Assembly: GCA_016125335.1 (NCBI GenBank)
Contig: WGLY01000022.1
Location: 1 to 64,000, forward strand
DNA length: 64,000 bases
Origin: Frankiales bacterium
GTDB lineage: Bacteria; Actinomycetota; Actinomycetes; S36-B12; CAIYMF01
Reading direction: 5' to 3'
Part shown: positions 23,916 to 32,557 of the stretch, in pieces
How positions within the stretch are numbered: position 1 is the first letter of the stretch
How the letters are laid out: each line of letters starts with the position of its first letter
Program-made: the position numbers and the translations under genes
Notes under the pieces: generated by a model
Database searches by the model: none
What the model saw: only the letters and a program-made list of their open reading frames with translations
Told to the model about the DNA's origin: nothing

Positions 23916-24664
23916 GCCCGCGCCCGCTCGAGGTTGGCCCGGCCGATCCGGGCGAAGACCGGCGCCGCCCGCAGCATCGCGTCCGGGACCGCCGCGAACA
24001 GCCGCACCTGCGCGCCGCGCCAGTGCGGCACGCTGCTGACCAGCCGCGGGTGCAGCAGCAGCTCGGCCACGCGGTCGGCGACCTCCTCCGGCGTGGTGAG
24101 CCGCGGAGCCGTGAACGACATCGCGACGGCGTCGTCGTCGAGCACGTCGGTGACCATCGGGGTGAGCATGCCGTCCGGGCAGACCGCGGAGAGCCGGACG
24201 TCCTCGACGCCCTGAGCGCGCAGCTCGGCGGCCAGGCTCAGCGTGTACGACAGCACCCCGGCCTTGGCCGCGGCGTAGACGGCCTCGCCCGGCACCGGCA
24301 CCCACGACGCCAGCGACGCGATCGACACCACGTGGCCGCCGCCGTGCGCCCGCATGCTCGCCACCGCGGCGCGGGTGCCGTGGAGGACGCCGAGCAGGGT
24401 CACCCGCACCACGCGCTCGACGACCTCGTCCGGCTGCGTCGCGGCGTCGCCGGCGCCGAGCACGCCCGCGTTGTTGACCCACACCCGCGGCCGCACCTCG
24501 TCGGCCAGGGCGCGGCACGCGGCCGCGTCGGTGACGTCGAGCACCCGCTCGGTGCCCAGCACGTCGACGGGCAGCACGTCGAAGCCCTCGGCGTCGAGCC
24601 GGTCGACCAGCACCCGGCCGAGGCCGCCGCCACCACCGGTGACGACGGCGACGGGTCGGGTCAC
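23861..24664 (-). CDS. SDR-family oxidoreductase
   Basis: A 267-residue short-chain dehydrogenase. The nucleotide-binding motif is [11 protein letters not shown], the structural WVNNAGVLG follows, and the catalytic Ser and YxxxK are in [12 protein letters not shown] and VYAAAKAG. It is a classical SDR with a long basic C-terminal tail ([16 protein letters not shown]). The substrate is unknown. The GTG start overlaps the stop of glgC (GTGA), so it is translated from the glgC mRNA, an unusual partner for glycogen synthesis. Confidence 0.88.
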   Translation of the reverse strand: MTRPVAVVTGGGGGLGRVLVDRLDAEGFDVLPVDVLGTERVLDVTDAAACRALADEVRPRVWVNNAGVLGAGDAATQPDEVVERVVRVTLLGVLHGTRAAVASMRAHGGGHVVSIASLASWVPVPGEAVYAAAKAGVLSYTLSLAAELRAQGVEDVRLSAVCPDGMLTPMVTDVLDDDAVAMSFTAPRLTTPEEVADRVAELLLHPRLVSSVPHWRGAQVRLFAAVPDAMLRAAPVFARIGRANLERARAQARRGSSRRSTTEPPSA

Positions 24665-25881
24665 CCGACCTCGACCTTCTGGCCCTTGCCCACCACGATG
24701 ATGCCGCCGGGGCTCACGGTGTAGCGCTCGCGGTCGGAGTCCATGTTCACACCGATCTGCGCGCCGTCCGGCACCTGCACGTTCTTGTCGAGGATGGCCC
24801 GCCGCACGACGGCGCCGCGCCCGATGCGCACGCCCGGCATGATCACGGCCCCCTCGACGTACGCGCCCTCCCGGATGTTGACGTCGTAGGAGAGCACGGA
24901 GTTGCGCACGTGGGCGCCGGCGATGATCGAGCCCGCGCCGACCATCGACTCATGGCTGTTGCCGCCCTCGACGAACTTCGCGGGGGGCAGCGGCGGCAGG
25001 TGCGACAGGATCGGCCAGTAGCGGTTGTACAGGTTGAAGATCGGGTGCACGGACACGAGGTCCATGTGGGCGTCGTGGTAGGCGTCGAGGCTCCCGACGT
25101 CGCGCCAGTAGCCGCGGTCGCGGTCGGTCGACCCGGGGACGACGTTGTCAGCGAAGTCGTAGACCTCGGCCATCCCCTGCTCGACGAGCATCGGGATGAT
25201 GTTGCCGCCCATGTCGTGGACCGAGCCGTCGTCGCCGGCGTCGATGCGCAGCGCCTCGACGAGGACGTCGGTGGTGAAGACGTAGTTGCCCATCGACGCG
25301 TACACGTGGTCCGGGTCGCCCGGGATCGTCACGGGGTCCGACGGCTTCTCCACGAACCGGTTGATGGTGCGCCCGTCGCTGGTCTCGATGACGCCGAACT
25401 GGTTCGCCTGCTCCTTGGGCACCCGGATCCCGGCCACCGTCACGCCGGCGCCGGACGCCTTGTGCTGGTCGACCATCTGCTGGGGGTCCATGCGGTAGAC
25501 GTGGTCGGCGCCGAAGACCACGACGTAGGAGGGGCTCTCGTCGTAGACGAGGTTGAGGCTCTGGAAGATCGCGTCGGCGCTGCCCGTGTACCACCGCGGG
25601 CCGAGGCGCTGCTGCGCCGGCACCGGGGTGACGTAGTTGCCCAGCAGCGTGGACAGCCGCCAGGTCGTGGTGATGTGCCGGTCGAGCGAGTGGCTCTTGT
25701 ACTGGGTGAGGACGCAGATCCTCAGGTAGCCGGCGTTGACGAGGTTGGACAGGACGAAGTCGACGAGGCGGTAGGCGCCGCCGAACGGGACGGCGGGCTT
25801 GGCGCGGTCGGCGGTCAGGGGCATGAGGCGCTTGCCCTCGCCACCGGCGAGGACGATTCCCAGGACGTCGCGGTGTGCCAC
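24661..25881 (-). CDS. glgC: Glucose-1-phosphate adenylyltransferase
   Basis: It makes ADP-glucose, the committed step of glycogen synthesis. The 406-residue protein has the pyrophosphorylase loop [20 protein letters not shown], the substrate sites [12 protein letters not shown] and FVEKPSDP, and a C-terminal left-handed beta helix ([20 protein letters not shown]). The GTG at 25881 sits six bases behind TACTGT (leaderless). It is divergent from glgA, so the two glycogen genes share a 109-base promoter region. Confidence 0.96.
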   Translation of the reverse strand: MAHRDVLGIVLAGGEGKRLMPLTADRAKPAVPFGGAYRLVDFVLSNLVNAGYLRICVLTQYKSHSLDRHITTTWRLSTLLGNYVTPVPAQQRLGPRWYTGSADAIFQSLNLVYDESPSYVVVFGADHVYRMDPQQMVDQHKASGAGVTVAGIRVPKEQANQFGVIETSDGRTINRFVEKPSDPVTIPGDPDHVYASMGNYVFTTDVLVEALRIDAGDDGSVHDMGGNIIPMLVEQGMAEVYDFADNVVPGSTDRDRGYWRDVGSLDAYHDAHMDLVSVHPIFNLYNRYWPILSHLPPLPPAKFVEGGNSHESMVGAGSIIAGAHVRNSVLSYDVNIREGAYVEGAVIMPGVRIGRGAVVRRAILDKNVQVPDGAQIGVNMDSDRERYTVSPGGIIVVGKGQKVEVG

Positions 25882-25887
25882 GCGTCC

Positions 25888-25893
25888 ACAGTA
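25888..25893 (-). promoter_or_regulatory. -10 box TACTGT for leaderless glgC
   Basis: On the minus strand TACTGT is followed by GGACGC and the GTG at 25881. Confidence 0.6.
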
Positions 25894-25978
25894 GACCGGT
25901 GAGCCGGGCCGAGGAGAGGTTCTGACGAGCCCCGGACGAGCTCTCCCGGGCCGGGCTCGCGCACGCCCGGCGACCCCC

Positions 25979-25984
25979 TAGGCT
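25979..25984 (+). promoter_or_regulatory. -10 box TAGGCT for leaderless glgA
   Basis: TAGGCT is followed by six bases and the GTG at 25991. With the opposed glgC box it forms a divergent pair of leaderless promoters. Confidence 0.6.
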
Positions 25985-25990
25985 GCGCCT

Positions 25991-27166
25991 GTGCTGCGCG
26001 TCGGGATCCTCACCCGGGAGTGGCCGCCGGACGTCTACGGCGGCGCCGGGGTCCACGTCGACGAGCTCGTTCGCGAGCTGCGTCCGCGGGCCGACGTGCA
26101 CGTGCACGCCTTCGGGCCCACCCGCACCGGCGCCGTGGGCCACGTGGTGCACAGCGAGTTCGCCCAGGCGAACGCCGCGCTGCAGACGCTGGCGATCGAC
26201 CTCGACATGGTGCGGGTGCTCGACCACGTCGACGTCGTCCACTCGCACACCTGGTACACGAACCTGGCCGGGCACCTCGCCGGCGAGCTGTTCGGCGTCC
26301 CGCACGTCATCACCGCGCACTCGCTCGAGCCCCGCAGGCCCTGGAAGGCCGAGCAGCTCGGCGGCGGCTACCGCATCTCGTCGTGGATCGAGTCGTCGTC
26401 GTACCGCGAGGCCGCGGCGGTGATCGCGGTGTCCGACGGCATGAAGGCCGACCTCCTCGACGCCTACGACTTCGTCGACCCCGAGCGGGTCCACGTGGTG
26501 CGCAACGGCATCGACACCGTGGCCTGGCGGCCCGAGGAGTCCGCGCACCTGCTCCCCCAGTACGGCGTCGACACGAGCCGGCCCTACGTCGTGTTCGTGG
26601 GCCGCATCACGCGCCAGAAGGGCATCGCGCACCTGCTGGCCGCGGCGGAGCTCTTCGACGACAGCGTGCAGCTCGTCTTCTGCGCGTCGGCCCCCGACAC
26701 CCCCGAGATCGGGGCGGAGACGGCCGCCGCCGTGGCGCGGCTCCAGGAGCGCCGGCCGGTGGTGTGGATCCAGGAGCACGCGCCTCGCCCCGTGGTGCAG
26801 CAGCTGCTCACGCACGCCCTGGCCTTCCTCTGCCCGTCGGTGTACGAGCCGCTGGGCATCGTCAACCTCGAGGCCATGGCCTGCGAGACCGCCGTGGTCG
26901 CCTCCGACGTCGGCGGCATCCCCGAGGTGGTCGTCGACGGCGAGACGGGCCTCCTCGTGCCCTACGACCCCTCCGAGCCGCGCGCCTTCGAGCACGCGTT
27001 CGCCGACGCCGTGAACGTGCTCGTGGCCGACCCGTCGCGGGCCCGGAGCATGGGGGCGTGCGGCCGCGCCCGCGCCGTGTCCGACTTCGGCTGGGGCGTG
27101 GTCGCCGACCGCACGCTGGAGGTCTACCGGCTCGCCGGCGCCGTCGACGGCGCCGTCGCCCCGTGA
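25991..27166 (+). CDS. glgA: Glycogen synthase, actinobacterial GT4 type
   Basis: A 391-residue GT-B glycosyltransferase of family GT4. It elongates alpha-1,4-glucan or makes maltose-1-phosphate (GlgM activity in mycobacteria) from ADP-glucose. The N-domain starts GILTREWPPDVYGGAGVHVD; the donor site is FVGRITRQKG and PSVYEPLGIVNLEAMAC, and the E-x7-E motif is in that last segment. The GTG start is leaderless. Its stop overlaps the EamA transporter start (GTGA). Divergent glgC supplies its donor. Confidence 0.94.
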   Translation: MLRVGILTREWPPDVYGGAGVHVDELVRELRPRADVHVHAFGPTRTGAVGHVVHSEFAQANAALQTLAIDLDMVRVLDHVDVVHSHTWYTNLAGHLAGELFGVPHVITAHSLEPRRPWKAEQLGGGYRISSWIESSSYREAAAVIAVSDGMKADLLDAYDFVDPERVHVVRNGIDTVAWRPEESAHLLPQYGVDTSRPYVVFVGRITRQKGIAHLLAAAELFDDSVQLVFCASAPDTPEIGAETAAAVARLQERRPVVWIQEHAPRPVVQQLLTHALAFLCPSVYEPLGIVNLEAMACETAVVASDVGGIPEVVVDGETGLLVPYDPSEPRAFEHAFADAVNVLVADPSRARSMGACGRARAVSDFGWGVVADRTLEVYRLAGAVDGAVAP

Positions 27167-28101
27167 GCAGCCTGGAGACGCCGTCCGTCGAGCAGGTCGA
27201 CCGGCGTCCCCTGCTGGGGTACCTCATCTACGTCGCCGCGGCGACGCTGTTCGCGCTCAACGGCACCGTGAGCAAGGTGCAGATGCAGCACGGGATCGAG
27301 TGGTACCGCCTCTCCCAGCTGCGGGTGACGGCCGCGTTCCTCATCCTCGTGGTGGTCGTCGCGCTCACGAACCGCCGTGCGTTCCGGCTGCGCCGCGACG
27401 AGGTGCGCCGGATGGCGGTGTACGGCGTCCTCGGCATCGCCACGACGCAGTCGCTGTACTTCGTCTCGATCCTGCGGCTGCCCGTGGGCGTCTCGCTGCT
27501 GTTCGAGTTCACCGCGCCGATCATGGTCGCGCTGTGGTTCCGCTTCGTCATGCGCGAGCCCGTGCGCGACCGTGTGTTCGGCGCGCTGCTGCTGGCGATG
27601 CTCGGCCTGGCGATGGTGGCGCAGGTCTGGGAGGGGCTCACCCTCGACGTCATCGGCGTCGTCGCCGGGCTCGGCGCCGCGGCGGCGCTCGCGCTCTACT
27701 ACGTCGAGGGCGAGAAGCTGGTGGTCCACCGCGACCCGGTCTCGCTCACGATGTGGGGCTTCGGCTTCGCCTCCGCCTTCTGGGCGCTGCTGCTGCCGTG
27801 GTGGTCGTTCCCCTGGGAGTCGCTGTCGTTCAGCGACGCCCTCGGCGGCTACGGGCCGGCCCTGCCCGGCTGGGCCTACGCCACGTCCATGGTGGTGCTC
27901 GGCACGGTGCTGCCGTTCGCGCTGGTGCTCCAGTCGCTGCGCCACCTGCGCGCGACCCAGGCCTCCGTAGTCGGCATGACCGAGCCGGTGATCGCCAGCG
28001 CCATCGCGTGGGTGTTCCTCGGCGAGGTGCTCGTGCCCGTGCAGATCCTGGGCGGCATCGTGGTGCTCGTCGGCATCGTGCTGGCCGAGACGTCGCGGTA
28101 G
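27163..28101 (+). CDS. EamA/DMT-family transporter
   Basis: A 312-residue membrane protein of the drug/metabolite transporter superfamily with ten predicted helices in two EamA halves. Repeat 1 includes YLIYVAAATLFALNGTVSKV and LRLPVGVSLLFEFTAPIMVA; repeat 2 ends with MTEPVIASAIAWVFLGEVL and GGIVVLVGIVLAE. It is likely an exporter of small metabolites or amino acids. The GTG overlaps the glgA stop by four bases. No substrate is indicated. Confidence 0.92.
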   Translation: MSSLETPSVEQVDRRPLLGYLIYVAAATLFALNGTVSKVQMQHGIEWYRLSQLRVTAAFLILVVVVALTNRRAFRLRRDEVRRMAVYGVLGIATTQSLYFVSILRLPVGVSLLFEFTAPIMVALWFRFVMREPVRDRVFGALLLAMLGLAMVAQVWEGLTLDVIGVVAGLGAAAALALYYVEGEKLVVHRDPVSLTMWGFGFASAFWALLLPWWSFPWESLSFSDALGGYGPALPGWAYATSMVVLGTVLPFALVLQSLRHLRATQASVVGMTEPVIASAIAWVFLGEVLVPVQILGGIVVLVGIVLAETSR

Positions 28102-28139
28102 GGCGGCGCCCGCGGCGGCGCCCGTGGTGGGATGTGGCC

Positions 28140-29648
28140 GTGAGCAGCCCCGCGACCCCCGATCCCGACCGCGGCGTCGACCTGCGGGCCGGCAGCGACG
28201 GACGGGTGAGCACGACGGCGGTCGCCCAGGCGGTGGTGGGCGCGGCCCTGGCCGAGGTCGACCCCGAGGCGGCGGCGCGCGCCGGGTCGGTGAAGGAGTG
28301 GCGCAGCGGCTACCTGGCCCCGTACCGCGACCTCGTCGTGGCCGGCACCCGCACCCCCGCCGCGGCGCACGCCGTGGCCCGCACCGGCCTGTCGTCGCTG
28401 CACGACCGCGCGGTCTTCGTCCGCGACGGCGGCACGGTGCCGCTGCTCGAGGCGTGCGCGTCGGTCGCCGAGCCGGCGTACGCGTCGGTCACCGTCGAGG
28501 GCGCGGCCGGGCGCGACCCCGGGCTGTCGCTTCCCTACCGCGGCAAGCGGCTCTTCGGCGCCGACGTGCGCCGCCGGCTCGACGCCTGGGTGGCCGACGG
28601 CGTGGTGGAACGCGGGCTCGCGTCGGCCGCCCACTCGCTGCTCGACCACCCCGACTGGCTCGACCTGTCCGACGTCACCGTGGTGGTGCTCGGCGCCGGT
28701 GCGGAGATGGGTCCGCTTCGCTCGCTGCTGCGCTGGGGCGCCCACGTGGTCGCCGTCGACCTGCCCCGCCCGGAGGTGTGGGCCCAGGTGATCGCGACCG
28801 CACGCGCCTCGGCCGGCCGGCTCACCGTGCCCGTGCCGGTCGGCGTCGAGCCCGAGGACGACGCCGCCCTCGCGGCCGCGGCCGGGGTGGACCTGGTGCG
28901 CCGCCTGCCCGAGGTGCGCGCCTGGCTCGCCGACCTCGAGGGCCCGTTCACCCTGGGCACCTACACGTATGCCGACGGCGCCGCCCACGTACGGGTGGCC
29001 CTCGCCGCCGACGCGCTGGCCGCGTCGCTGCTCGAGACGCGGGCCGACGTGGGCCTGGCGTTCCTGGCGACGCCCACCGACGTGTACGCCGTGCTGCCCG
29101 ACGCGGTCGAGGAGTCGCGCCGACGCTGGGAGGGCCGAGGGCTCTCCGGGCTGGCCCAGCTGCCGCTGCGCGCGGCCGGCCGATTCGCCCCCAACTATCC
29201 GGCCACGGTCGCCACCGACCGCGGCGAGGTGGGGATCGCCGACTGCCTCGTGCCCCAGCAGGGGCCCAGCTACGCCCTGGCCAAGCGGCTCCAGCGCTGG
29301 CGCGCGACGCGCTCGCGGGCCGACGGCGTGTGGACCTCGCTCAACGTCGCACCCGCCACGCGCACCCGCTCGGTGGTGAAGAACCGTGCGCTCGCGGCGG
29401 CCTACGCCGGGGCACACCGGTTCGGCGTCGAGGTCTTCGAGCCCTCGACGTCCAACACCCTCATGGCAGGCCTGCTCGTGCACGACCTGCGTTCCCCCGC
29501 GTCGGTGGCGCGGCCCGACGCCGACCTCGCCCACCCCGACGATGCCTGGGCGGTGCAGGCCGCGCACGGCGGCCTGTGGCGGCTGGCGTACGCACCGCGT
29601 TCCGTTCTCGGCATCGCCGCCGCGCTCGGCCTCGTGACCCGCGGCTGA
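28140..29648 (+). CDS. Uncharacterised 502-residue protein with a Rossmann-like segment
   Basis: I do not recognise this family. The protein is soluble, with no signal peptide. Residues 179-209 read as a Rossmann turn: VTVVVLGAGAEMG, with Gly185, Gly187 and Gly191, followed by GAHVVAVDLPRP with the acidic end of strand 2. That would suit NAD(P) or SAM binding. Other conserved-looking stretches are SVKEWRSGYLAPYRDLVVAG, LPYRGKRLFGADVRRRL, RFAPNYPATVATDRGEVGIA and SLNVAPATRTRSVVKNR. The C-terminal third could be an alpha-helical substrate domain. The GTG at 28140 lies six bases behind TGGGAT. Gene 38 bases after the EamA transporter, same strand. Confidence 0.75.
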   Translation: MSSPATPDPDRGVDLRAGSDGRVSTTAVAQAVVGAALAEVDPEAAARAGSVKEWRSGYLAPYRDLVVAGTRTPAAAHAVARTGLSSLHDRAVFVRDGGTVPLLEACASVAEPAYASVTVEGAAGRDPGLSLPYRGKRLFGADVRRRLDAWVADGVVERGLASAAHSLLDHPDWLDLSDVTVVVLGAGAEMGPLRSLLRWGAHVVAVDLPRPEVWAQVIATARASAGRLTVPVPVGVEPEDDAALAAAAGVDLVRRLPEVRAWLADLEGPFTLGTYTYADGAAHVRVALAADALAASLLETRADVGLAFLATPTDVYAVLPDAVEESRRRWEGRGLSGLAQLPLRAAGRFAPNYPATVATDRGEVGIADCLVPQQGPSYALAKRLQRWRATRSRADGVWTSLNVAPATRTRSVVKNRALAAAYAGAHRFGVEVFEPSTSNTLMAGLLVHDLRSPASVARPDADLAHPDDAWAVQAAHGGLWRLAYAPRSVLGIAAALGLVTRG

Positions 29649-29802
29649 GGCTTCCCCGTAACGTCCGCTGACGTGGTCGGTTGACCCCGCATTCGACCAA
29701 CGCCCCCCGGGCCCGTCGTGCCGGGTGATAGCACTGCGCACGTCAACACTCATGCTCGGCGTCCACGGGCAGCCGCCGCGCACCCACCCGGAGAGGGGAA
29801 CC

Positions 29803-31107
29803 ATGCAGCACAGGACTCTCGCGAGGGGCCTGATCGGCGTCGCCGCCGTCGCTCTCATCGCGAGTCCCGTGGTCAGCGCCGCCGGCGCGCCGACCAAGGC
29901 CAACTCCATCCCGGTCATCAGCGACGCCCAGCTGACGGCCACGACCACGACCGAGGGCGGCGCGTCCGTCCTGCCGACCACCCGGACCGTCGCGCACTGG
30001 TGGGGCCACAGCGTCGACCCGACCGACGGCGTTGACTACGGCTACAACATGGTGGGCGCCAACCCGAACACGTGCTCCGGAGACGCGTGCGACGTCACGA
30101 TCCAGACGGACATCACGCCGATCAACGTGACCGTGGACGGCATGTCGTTCAGCGGGAGCGACGTCCTCCAGGCGACGCTCGACTCGCCCCAGTTCGCGAC
30201 GAACGACTACGGCACCACGACTGCCGCGACGAACATCAGCTTCGGCAAGGGTCCCGGTGGCGCGCTGTCGCAAGGCGACGCCGGCAACCTCCTGCAGCTG
30301 CAGGACGCCACCATGCGCGCCCAGTTCAACAAGGTCGGGGCCAGCGGCTATCACCTGCGCCTGGAGCCCAACGTGCTGCCCGCGATCACGATCGACGTGC
30401 CGCGCAACCAGGCCACGCTCCTGCAGAGCGGCCGCGGCGTCATCTTCGCCGACGTCAACGTGACGTGGTGGGCCGCGCAGATCCAGAACCTCGAGACCAA
30501 GGCGGACCCGACTCACCTGCCGGTGTACCTCACCAACAACGTGATGCTGTACCAGGGCGCGCCCGGCAACTGCTGCATCATCGGGTTCCACGGCGCGCGC
30601 GCCGCGGGCAACGGGGGCGGCAGCGCCAACAGCAAGGGCAACGCCAAGGTGCAGACCTTCGCCTGGGCCTCGTGGGTGCAGCCCGGCCTGTACTCGCGTG
30701 CCAACGGCGGTGTGAACTGGGCGCTGCAGGACATCCACGCGCTCAGCCACGAGATCGCGGAGTGGGCCGACGACCCCTTCGTGAACAACTACGTCAACCC
30801 TTGGGTGACTCCCACTGCACCGCAGTACGGGTGCACGACGGTGCTCGAGACCGGTGATCCCGTCGTGTCGATCGGGTTCGCCATGGGCACCAACACGTTC
30901 CAGCAGGGAGCGAACCCGAACGGTACGCAGAGCGCAGATGGGTCCTACCACCCGGAGGACGAGGCGCTGCTGCCCTGGTTCGTCCGGGCAGCACCGAACA
31001 CCATCTCGGAGCCGACGCAGTCGGCCTCGACCAACATCGGTCGCTACACCCTCATGGGCGACCTCAACCCGTTCCCGGGCTTCCGGGCACCGGCCACCGG
31101 CTGCTGA
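29803..31107 (+). CDS. Secreted protein with HEIAE motif (putative metalloprotease-like)
   Basis: A 434-residue exported protein. The signal peptide is MQHRTLARGLIGVAAVALIA with cleavage near VSA-AGA (residues 25-28). The mature part is Asn/Thr-rich and holds six Cys (91, 96, 257, 258, 344, 434), suited to disulfides outside the cell. Residues 312-325, HALSHEIAEWADDP, look like a zinc-type HExxE motif followed by an Asp-Asp-Pro, as in a group of secreted proteins of unknown activity. GAGAGGGG precedes the ATG. Base composition looks less GC-rich than neighbours, and a perfect terminator follows. Protease activity is only a suggestion. Confidence 0.8.
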   Translation: MQHRTLARGLIGVAAVALIASPVVSAAGAPTKANSIPVISDAQLTATTTTEGGASVLPTTRTVAHWWGHSVDPTDGVDYGYNMVGANPNTCSGDACDVTIQTDITPINVTVDGMSFSGSDVLQATLDSPQFATNDYGTTTAATNISFGKGPGGALSQGDAGNLLQLQDATMRAQFNKVGASGYHLRLEPNVLPAITIDVPRNQATLLQSGRGVIFADVNVTWWAAQIQNLETKADPTHLPVYLTNNVMLYQGAPGNCCIIGFHGARAAGNGGGSANSKGNAKVQTFAWASWVQPGLYSRANGGVNWALQDIHALSHEIAEWADDPFVNNYVNPWVTPTAPQYGCTTVLETGDPVVSIGFAMGTNTFQQGANPNGTQSADGSYHPEDEALLPWFVRAAPNTISEPTQSASTNIGRYTLMGDLNPFPGFRAPATGC

Positions 31108-31123
31108 GCACCGACGAGCAACA

Positions 31124-31155
31124 CGTGTGGGGCCCGGGCGACCGGGCCCCACACG
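31124..31155. terminator. Bidirectional terminator with GCGA tetraloop
   Basis: CGTGTGGGGCCCGG (31124-31137) and CCGGGCCCCACACG (31142-31155) form a perfect 14-bp stem closed by a GCGA (GNRA) loop. It sits between the secreted protein and the convergent SDR gene and can serve both. Confidence 0.85.
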
Positions 31156-31160
31156 CACGT

Positions 31161-31943
31161 CTAGGGGCCCTTCATCTCCTGCACGACGTTGCCGCCGTCG
31201 ACGACGAAGGCCTGGCCGGTCACGTAGGACGCCTCGTCGCTGGCGAGGAACCCGACCACGGCGGCCACCTCGTCCGGGGTGCCCGGCCGGCCCACGGGGG
31301 TGTAGCGCCCGGCGACGAGCTCGTCGTCCTCGGAGGACGCCGTGGCGATCCAGCCCGGCGCCACCGACGAGCAGGTGATCCCGTGCGGCCCCTCCTCGAT
31401 CGCGACGGCACGCATGAGGCCGTCCATCGCGGCCTTGGCCGCGGAGTAGGCGCTGCTGCCCGAGGCCGACACCAGCGGCCCCGTGACGCTGGACATCATC
31501 ACCACGCGGCCGTGGCGCTGCTCGCGCATCACCGGCAGCGCCAGGCGGGTGAGGGTGACCGCCGTCATGAGCGTGATCTCGAGCTGACGCCGCCAGGCGT
31601 CGGCCGGCTGGTCGACCAGCGTGCCGGACTCGAGGGCGACACCTGTCTGCGCCATGCCGGCGTTGTTCACCAGGACGTCGAGGCGGCCGAGGTCCACGAG
31701 CGCGGCATCGAGCAGGCGCTGCGCCGCGGCCGGGTCGGTGAGGTCGGCGACCACCCCCACGGCCTCGAGCCCCTCGGCCCGCAGCTCGGCCGCGCGGTCG
31801 TGCACCCGCTCGGTGGTCGCGCTCACCACCACGCGCGCGCCCATGCGGGCCAGCAGCCGGGCGCAGGCGAACCCGATCCCCTCGGCGGAGCCGGCGCCGG
31901 TGACCAGCGCCGTGCGGTGGGCGAGCGAGAAGGGAGCCGTCAC
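31161..31943 (-). CDS. SDR-family oxidoreductase (FabG-like)
   Basis: A 260-residue classical SDR. The cofactor motif is VTGAGSAEGIGFA, with VNNAGMAQ after it, the catalytic Ser in MMSSVTGPL and Tyr-Lys in AYSAAKAAMDG, and the FabG-type C-terminus YVTGQAFVVDGGN. It probably uses NADP(H) on a 3-oxo or 3-hydroxy substrate. It stands apart from fatty acid genes, so the substrate is not known. A 15-bp inverted repeat lies just upstream of its start. Confidence 0.9.
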   Translation of the reverse strand: MTAPFSLAHRTALVTGAGSAEGIGFACARLLARMGARVVVSATTERVHDRAAELRAEGLEAVGVVADLTDPAAAQRLLDAALVDLGRLDVLVNNAGMAQTGVALESGTLVDQPADAWRRQLEITLMTAVTLTRLALPVMREQRHGRVVMMSSVTGPLVSASGSSAYSAAKAAMDGLMRAVAIEEGPHGITCSSVAPGWIATASSEDDELVAGRYTPVGRPGTPDEVAAVVGFLASDEASYVTGQAFVVDGGNVVQEMKGP

Positions 31944-31958
31944 GCCGCCAGGCTAGTG

Positions 31959-32026
31959 CCCGTCGTTACTGCCCGAAGAACCGGAAACCCGGCCGTGTTT
32001 CCGTGCTTTGCGGCAGTAACGACGGG
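31959..32026. repeat. 15-bp inverted repeat with nested hairpin
   Basis: CCCGTCGTTACTGCC (31959-31973) and GGCAGTAACGACGGG (32012-32026) are perfect inverted copies around 38 bases. Within the loop, CGGAAAC (31982-31988) and GTTTCCG (31997-32003) pair again. It fills the gap between the DUF4279 gene and the SDR start on the minus strand. The arms share CGTTACTG and CAGTAACGACG with a palindrome at 50724-50749. It may be a terminator, a small dispersed palindromic element, or both. Confidence 0.85.
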
Positions 32027-32431
32027 TCAGTCCTGGGCGGTGTCGGCGTAGGAGTCGACCCACAGGTCGACGGGCATCGAGCCCAGCTCGGCGAGCAGGC
32101 CGGCGCTGAGCGACACGGCGCCGTCGCCGCAGTCCTCCTCCACGAAGCAGGTCCAGGTGAGGCGGTAGCCCTCCTGCGCGAGCGCTGAGAGCGCCTCCCG
32201 GTGCGGGGCGAGCACCCCGAGCAGGGCGCGCAGCTGGGGCTCGAGCGCCGGTTCCGCGCTCGGGCTCTCCAGCGACCAGTGCGAGTGCGAACGGGTCATG
32301 CTGTCACGGGCGTACGCCTCGCCCGGCTCGAAGGCGTCGGTCGGCTCGAGGCCGAGGACGGCGGTGACGTGGGCTGCGCCCAGGGTGTCGTGCTGCACGG
32401 CGAGCGCCGCACGGGTGCGGGTGACGGCCAT
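32027..32431 (-). CDS. DUF4279 protein
   Basis: A 134-residue protein of the DUF4279 family. The N-terminus AALAVQHDTLGAAHVTAVLG, with GLEPTDAFEPGEAY and HWSLESP, is the family pattern: a first strand, a helix, an L-x-P-T turn and a Trp-Ser strand. The family also includes toxin-immunity-like proteins, but no toxin is adjacent. The stop abuts the 15-bp inverted repeat, which may terminate it. ATG at 32431 has AGGATGAGG in front, overlapping a CAGGAT box. Function unknown. Confidence 0.82.
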   Translation of the reverse strand: MAVTRTRAALAVQHDTLGAAHVTAVLGLEPTDAFEPGEAYARDSMTRSHSHWSLESPSAEPALEPQLRALLGVLAPHREALSALAQEGYRLTWTCFVEEDCGDGAVSLSAGLLAELGSMPVDLWVDSYADTAQD

Positions 32432-32557
32432 GTCCTCATCCTGCTCGGCACCGCTGCGGCTGTCCTGCCGGTGACGCGGCCCGCGACGGTCACGGCCGGG
32501 GTGAGCCCGAGCCCGGATCCGCGGCTGTCCTGCTGGCGAGGTCGGGCCGCGGTGGCG

